Below are positions 59,766 through 64,000 of a DNA stretch of 64,000 bases, in pieces. Source of the DNA: CAYZPB01 sp964568525 (GTDB taxonomy: Bacteria; Bacillota; Bacilli; Tepidibacillales; Tepidibacillaceae); assembly GCA_964568525.1 (NCBI GenBank), contig CAZMPM010000001.1, positions 37,118 to 101,117 on the forward strand, written 5' to 3'. The position numbers were made by a program, and so were the translations under genes. Numbering within the stretch: the first letter of the stretch is position 1; each line of letters opens with the position of its first letter. Below the pieces are notes generated by a model. That model was not told where the DNA came from, did no database searches, and saw nothing but the letters and a program-made list of their open reading frames with translations.

Positions 59766-62546
59766 GTGTCAGAAGAGAAAATTGATTATGGCAAGACGTT
59801 GAATTTACCAAAGACAGAGTTTCCGATGCGTGGTAATTTGCCGAGCATGGAACCGGATATGCAAGCATGGTGGGATGAGATTGATATCTATTCGCTTGTA
59901 CAGGAAAATCAAAAGGGTAAAAAGCAATTTATTTTACACGATGGGCCTCCCTATGCAAATGGTGATATTCACATTGGTCATGCCTTAAATAAAATACTGA
60001 AGGATTTCATTGTCCGTTTTAAAACAATGCAGGGCTATGATTCCCCATACGTGCCGGGCTGGGATACACATGGTTTGCCGATTGAACATGCAGTTGTCCA
60101 GAGCAACAAAATTGATCGACGCAACATCGACCCAATCGAATTTCGCAATTTTTGCAAGGAGTATGCACTTAGTTATGTTGATAAGCAAAGGGTACAGTTT
60201 AAGCAATTAGGAGTACGCGGTGATTTCGCTAATCCCTATATTACCCTAAAACCGGAATATGAAGCTGAACAACTGAAAGTCTTTGGCGATATGGCGAAAA
60301 AAGGTTTAATTTATAAAGGATTTAAACCTGTCTATTGGTCACCATCTTCTGAATCAGCTTTAGCAGAGGCGGAAATTGAGTACCTTGAGAAAACATCAGC
60401 ATCAATATATGTTGCCTTTACGGTAACTGATGGGAAAGAAGTCTTAACCAATGGGACCAATGTAATTATTTGGACAACCACACCTTGGACAATTCCAGCA
60501 AACTTGGCAATTGCTTTAAATGGTGATTTTGTTTATACGTTATTTAGTGTAAATGGTACGGAATATATCGTAGCAAAAGAACTTCTAGACACTGTAAAGG
60601 CTGAACTTAATTTTGCTGAGGTGCACATTATTAAAGAGTTTAAAGGAACTGAGCTTGAGAGGATTATTACGCAACACCCGTTTTATGACCGAAAATCCCC
60701 GCTAATTCTGGGTGAGCATGTCACATTAGAAGCGGGAACAGGTTTTGTTCATACAGCGCCCGGACATGGGGAAGATGACTTTAATGTGGGGCGGAAATAT
60801 AATCTTGATGTGCTTAGTCCAATCGATAATCAAGGCAAATTTACCGATGAAGCTCCTGGCTTCGCTGGTATGTTTTATGAAGATGGAAATAAAGAGGTCA
60901 CACGACTGTTAGAGGAAAAGGGGAAACTACTTAAGCTAAGTTTTATTAAACATCAATATGCTCATGACTGGCGGACAAGAAAGCCGGTAATTTACCGAGC
61001 AACTGAGCAATGGTTTGCATCAATTGAGGCAATTCGCGCTGATATCCTTGCTGCGATTAAAGATGTGAAATGGACCCCAAGCTGGGGCGAACAGCGTTTG
61101 AGCAATATGATTGCCGATCGCGGTGACTGGTGTATTTCTCGCCAACGAATCTGGGGTGTTCCTATTCCAATTTTTTATTGTGACAAATGTGGCGTGGCAA
61201 TTATCGATGATGCGACGATTGAACATTTGGTTCAACTGGTAGCAGTAGAAGGGACAAATGTTTGGTATGCGCGTAATGCAAGTGAACTTTTACCAGCAGG
61301 TTATACCTGTCCAAAATGTAAGGGCGCGAGTTTTAGCAAAGAGACTGACACAATGGATGTTTGGTTTGATTCAGGAACAAGTCATATGGCAGTTGTGGAA
61401 AAGCGTCCAGAATTACGTTGGCCGGCTGATCTTTATTTAGAAGGTTCGGATCAGTATCGTGGTTGGTTCAACTCATCTTTAACTACTAGTGTTGCTGTAC
61501 GCGGGACTGCACCCTATCGTGGGGTTTTAAGTCACGGTTTTACACTTGATGGCGAAGGCCGCAAAATGTCGAAATCGATGGGTAATGTAGTTGATCCGGC
61601 AAAAATAATGAAACAACTTGGATCGGATATTTTGCGATTATGGGTAGCTTCTGTTGATTATCAATCAGATATGCGTATTTCTGATGATATACTTCAACAA
61701 ATTACTGAAGTATACCGTAAGATACGCAATACATTGCGTTTCTTAGTCAGTAATCTCGAAGGCTTTGATCCTGCGACTGATCTTGTTCCGCTTGCCGCAA
61801 TGAGTGAAGTTGATCAGTATACAATGATGAAAGCACAAAAGCTAATTGACAAGTCAATTAAAGCATATGAAAATTATGAATTTAATGCGGTTTATCAGTC
61901 AGTGCATAATTTCTTTACAATTGATCTCAGTTCGTTTTATTTGGATATTGTTAAAGACACCTTATATACTGAGCCGTTAAATGCGCCTGTACGCAAAGCT
62001 GTGCAGACAGTTCTTTATGAGATACTCCTTGCGACGGTTAAATTAATTGCACCAATTTTGCCGCATACAGCAGATGAAATCTGGCGTTATATTCCTAATG
62101 TTAAGGAAATAAGCGTACAACTTACTGAAATGCCAAACTGGGAGAAAATTTCAGTTGATAATGAGTTAATTAAAAAAGGCGATAGACTACTCGAAATTCG
62201 TGATGAAGTTCTTAAAGCGCTTGAAGTTGCTCGTAAGGAAAAGCTGATTGGTAACTCATTAGCTGCGGCTGTAGTGCTTTATCCAGAACCAGCAACAGCA
62301 AAATTTCTTGAGCAATTTACTGACTTAGAGAAAATATTTATTGTCTCACAAGTAGAGATTAAAACTGAACCGGCTCCAGCAGAAGCAGTGGTTGCTTCTG
62401 GCCTTAGCATTTTGGTTAAACAGGCTCCAGGTGAGAAGTGTGAACGTTGTTGGAATGTTTTAACAGATGTAGGTTCAACAATTGACGGGTTGTGTAATCG
62501 TTGCGCCAACATTGTGTCAGAAAATTACGCAGATATTTTAGAATAA
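59766..62546 (+). CDS. ileS: Isoleucyl-tRNA synthetase
   Basis: A 926-residue class I synthetase of the usual bacterial type. HIGH at 69-72 (GDIHIGHAL), KMSKS near residue 600, an editing domain in between (IIWTTTPWTIPANL; ETDTMDVWFDSGTSH), and a C-terminal zinc finger (CERCWNVL...LCNRCANIV). GTG start with AAGGAGTGA upstream. Regulated by the preceding T-box. Confidence 0.96.
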   Translation: MSEEKIDYGKTLNLPKTEFPMRGNLPSMEPDMQAWWDEIDIYSLVQENQKGKKQFILHDGPPYANGDIHIGHALNKILKDFIVRFKTMQGYDSPYVPGWDTHGLPIEHAVVQSNKIDRRNIDPIEFRNFCKEYALSYVDKQRVQFKQLGVRGDFANPYITLKPEYEAEQLKVFGDMAKKGLIYKGFKPVYWSPSSESALAEAEIEYLEKTSASIYVAFTVTDGKEVLTNGTNVIIWTTTPWTIPANLAIALNGDFVYTLFSVNGTEYIVAKELLDTVKAELNFAEVHIIKEFKGTELERIITQHPFYDRKSPLILGEHVTLEAGTGFVHTAPGHGEDDFNVGRKYNLDVLSPIDNQGKFTDEAPGFAGMFYEDGNKEVTRLLEEKGKLLKLSFIKHQYAHDWRTRKPVIYRATEQWFASIEAIRADILAAIKDVKWTPSWGEQRLSNMIADRGDWCISRQRIWGVPIPIFYCDKCGVAIIDDATIEHLVQLVAVEGTNVWYARNASELLPAGYTCPKCKGASFSKETDTMDVWFDSGTSHMAVVEKRPELRWPADLYLEGSDQYRGWFNSSLTTSVAVRGTAPYRGVLSHGFTLDGEGRKMSKSMGNVVDPAKIMKQLGSDILRLWVASVDYQSDMRISDDILQQITEVYRKIRNTLRFLVSNLEGFDPATDLVPLAAMSEVDQYTMMKAQKLIDKSIKAYENYEFNAVYQSVHNFFTIDLSSFYLDIVKDTLYTEPLNAPVRKAVQTVLYEILLATVKLIAPILPHTADEIWRYIPNVKEISVQLTEMPNWEKISVDNELIKKGDRLLEIRDEVLKALEVARKEKLIGNSLAAAVVLYPEPATAKFLEQFTDLEKIFIVSQVEIKTEPAPAEAVVASGLSILVKQAPGEKCERCWNVLTDVGSTIDGLCNRCANIVSENYADILE

Positions 62547-62567
62547 GTTTTTATTGGAGGTAAATTA

Positions 62568-63023
62568 GTGCTCTTTTATTTGGTAGCTATTTTCATTGTT
62601 CTACTTGACCAATTTACTAAATTTGTGGTTGTTTCCAATATGGAGTTGTATGAGAGCATCCCAATTATTGATGGGTGGCTCCATATTACATCTGTACGGA
62701 ATACGGGTGCAGCATTTAGCATATTGGAAAATCAAACCCTGATTTTTATTGTACTTGCATTAGTTGTTGCTCTTGTTCTAATTTATTCAATCTATCGAGT
62801 TTACCGTGAGTATCGCTTGTTAGCGTTTTTTCTTTCGATAATTCTTGGTGGCGCGGTTGGCAATCTCATTGATCGCATACTGCATGGTGCGGTAATTGAT
62901 TTTATCGATATGCGGATTATTAATTTTGCAATTTTTAATGTTGCAGATATTGCGATTACAGTAGGTACCGGTCTATTAATTTTGTATATTCTTTTCAGCA
63001 AGAAGAATAAATTTCTAAATTGA
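62568..63023 (+). CDS. lspA: Lipoprotein signal peptidase (signal peptidase II)
   Basis: A 151-residue aspartyl membrane protease with four membrane segments. LDQFTKFVV, VRNTGAAFSIL, GAVGNLIDRILHGAVIDFID (first catalytic Asp region) and FNVADIAITVG (second Asp). It processes lipoproteins such as those at 22474 and 31369. GTG start after GGAGG. Confidence 0.94.
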   Translation: MLFYLVAIFIVLLDQFTKFVVVSNMELYESIPIIDGWLHITSVRNTGAAFSILENQTLIFIVLALVVALVLIYSIYRVYREYRLLAFFLSIILGGAVGNLIDRILHGAVIDFIDMRIINFAIFNVADIAITVGTGLLILYILFSKKNKFLN

Positions 63024-63032
63024 GGTGTAAAT

Positions 63033-63965
63033 GTGGATTACGTTGAATTATATGATTGGGAGGTTGAAGAGGATGATGTTGGTTTAAGAATCGACAAATT
63101 TTTGCCCACTAAATCTGTAGATTGGTCACGTACGCTGATTCAACAGTGGTTGCAAGATGGTTTAATCACTGTTAATGGACATGCAGTTAAGGCCAATTAC
63201 CGCCTCAGCATAGGCGACGAAATTCAAATGCGGATTCCGCCGCTAAGCGAATTAAAAATTAAAGCTGAACCACTACCACTTACGATTGTTTATGAAGATG
63301 AGGATCTGCTAATCATCAATAAAGAACGTGGTATGACAGTGCATCCGGCACCAGGCAATTATGAAGGAACATTGGTCAATGCACTCTTGTACCATACTGA
63401 TAGCTTGTCTACTATTAATGGGCTTCTTCGACCTGGCATAGTTCATCGCTTAGACCGTGATACGTCAGGCCTATTAATGGTTGCCAAAAATGATTTTACA
63501 CATCTGCGGCTGGCAGAGCAGCTTAAAGAACAGACAGTTGAACGATACTATACTGCCATTGTCCAGGGAGTTATTCTTCATGAACGAGGCAGCATTGATG
63601 CTCCAATTGGTCGTGATCCAAGTGACAGAAAACGAATGACGGTTACTTCCAAGAACAGTAAAGAGGCGGTGACTCATTTTGCTGTGGTAGAGCGCTTTAA
63701 AGAGTATACTCTTGTTGATTGTGCTTTAGAAACAGGACGAACTCATCAAATCAGAGCGCATCTTAAATACATTGGGCACCCTGTTGTTGGCGATCCAAAA
63801 TATTCAACGAAAAAAGTACCTGAGATCAAAGGTCAGGCGCTCCATGCAAAGGGGTTAGGTTTTGTCCACCCGCGTACAGGTGAAAAACTGCAATTTACTT
63901 CTGAATTACCTGAAGATATGCTTACTTTGCTTGATCGTATTAGAACTAAGGATAATCAAGAATAG
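63033..63965 (+). CDS. ylyB: RluD-type rRNA pseudouridine synthase
   Basis: A 310-residue RluA-family enzyme. An N-terminal S4 RNA-binding domain (about 15-75: RIDKFLPTKSVDWSRTLIQQWLQDG) precedes the catalytic domain with GIVHRLDRDTSGLLMVAK, whose Asp is the nucleophile, and ALETGRTHQIRAHL. GTG start after GAGGTG. It lies next to lspA as in Bacillus. Confidence 0.92.
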   Translation: MDYVELYDWEVEEDDVGLRIDKFLPTKSVDWSRTLIQQWLQDGLITVNGHAVKANYRLSIGDEIQMRIPPLSELKIKAEPLPLTIVYEDEDLLIINKERGMTVHPAPGNYEGTLVNALLYHTDSLSTINGLLRPGIVHRLDRDTSGLLMVAKNDFTHLRLAEQLKEQTVERYYTAIVQGVILHERGSIDAPIGRDPSDRKRMTVTSKNSKEAVTHFAVVERFKEYTLVDCALETGRTHQIRAHLKYIGHPVVGDPKYSTKKVPEIKGQALHAKGLGFVHPRTGEKLQFTSELPEDMLTLLDRIRTKDNQE

Positions 63966-63968
63966 ATA

Positions 63969-63997
63969 TTGACAAGTTACATTAACTGAGAGATAAT
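63969..63997 (+). promoter_or_regulatory. Promoter at the window end
   Basis: TTGACA at 63969-63974, a 17-base spacer, GATAAT at 63992-63997. It probably drives the next gene outside the window. Confidence 0.65.
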
Positions 63998-64000
63998 AAT

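Overview
The window is a low-GC, gene-dense stretch of a bacterial chromosome. Its gene content is typical of Bacillota (Firmicutes): YlbG, AddAB, AcuABC, Spx, a DUF1292 protein, SpeA-type decarboxylase, UvrX/YolD, MraZ, an Ile T-box and the division/cell-wall cluster running into ylmE-ylmG-divIVA-ileS-lspA-ylyB. There are no insertion sequences, prophage genes, rRNA genes or CRISPR arrays. The MurE substrate motif DNPR predicts meso-diaminopimelate in the wall. The spore genes spoIIGA-sigE-sigG, which sit beside ftsZ in spore formers, are absent from that place. I cannot name the genus.

Layout. 1-4.5 kb: ylbG, an MFS exporter, two near-identical unknown membrane proteins each in its own duplicated transcription unit, and a reverse pair of tiny overlapping unknown genes. 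4.8-12.4 kb: addB-addA (double-strand break repair) convergent with nadK. 12.6-18.6 kb: tatA, two short-chain dehydrogenases, a LemA/DUF2207/DUF937 envelope group and a PHP phosphoesterase. 18.8-20.6 kb: four tRNA genes, a secreted Gly-rich protein, a fifth tRNA and a small membrane protein. 20.7-23.5 kb: a TrpXYZ-like ABC importer. 23.7-26.2 kb: acuABC.

26.2-30.5 kb is the most interesting part. A preQ1-I riboswitch precedes six tightly packed genes: an HgdB/double-cubane-cluster type reductase, its HgdC-type ATP-dependent activator, then queD, queE, folE and queC. The operon has the whole GTP-to-preQ0 route but no queF. The reductase/activator pair is therefore a candidate for a reductive step in queuosine synthesis: preQ0 to preQ1, or epoxyqueuosine to queuosine.

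30.6-43.2 kb: a stalk-domain protein, an M23 lipoprotein, a DUF1292 protein, an SOS-box-controlled Y-family polymerase with a YolD partner, a lipase, speA, then an nfo-LCP-MBL-CapA-MidA run, a SufR-like regulator and spx. 43.3-64 kb: the division/cell-wall cluster, starting with an MraZ operator and including a T-box in front of ileS. It runs mraZ-rsmH-ftsL-pbpB-murE-murF-mraY-murD-murG-murB-divIB-ftsA-ftsZ-ylmE-ylmG-divIVA-ileS-lspA-ylyB, without ftsW, murC or sepF.

Function calls rest on recognising families and motifs by eye. No database search was run.
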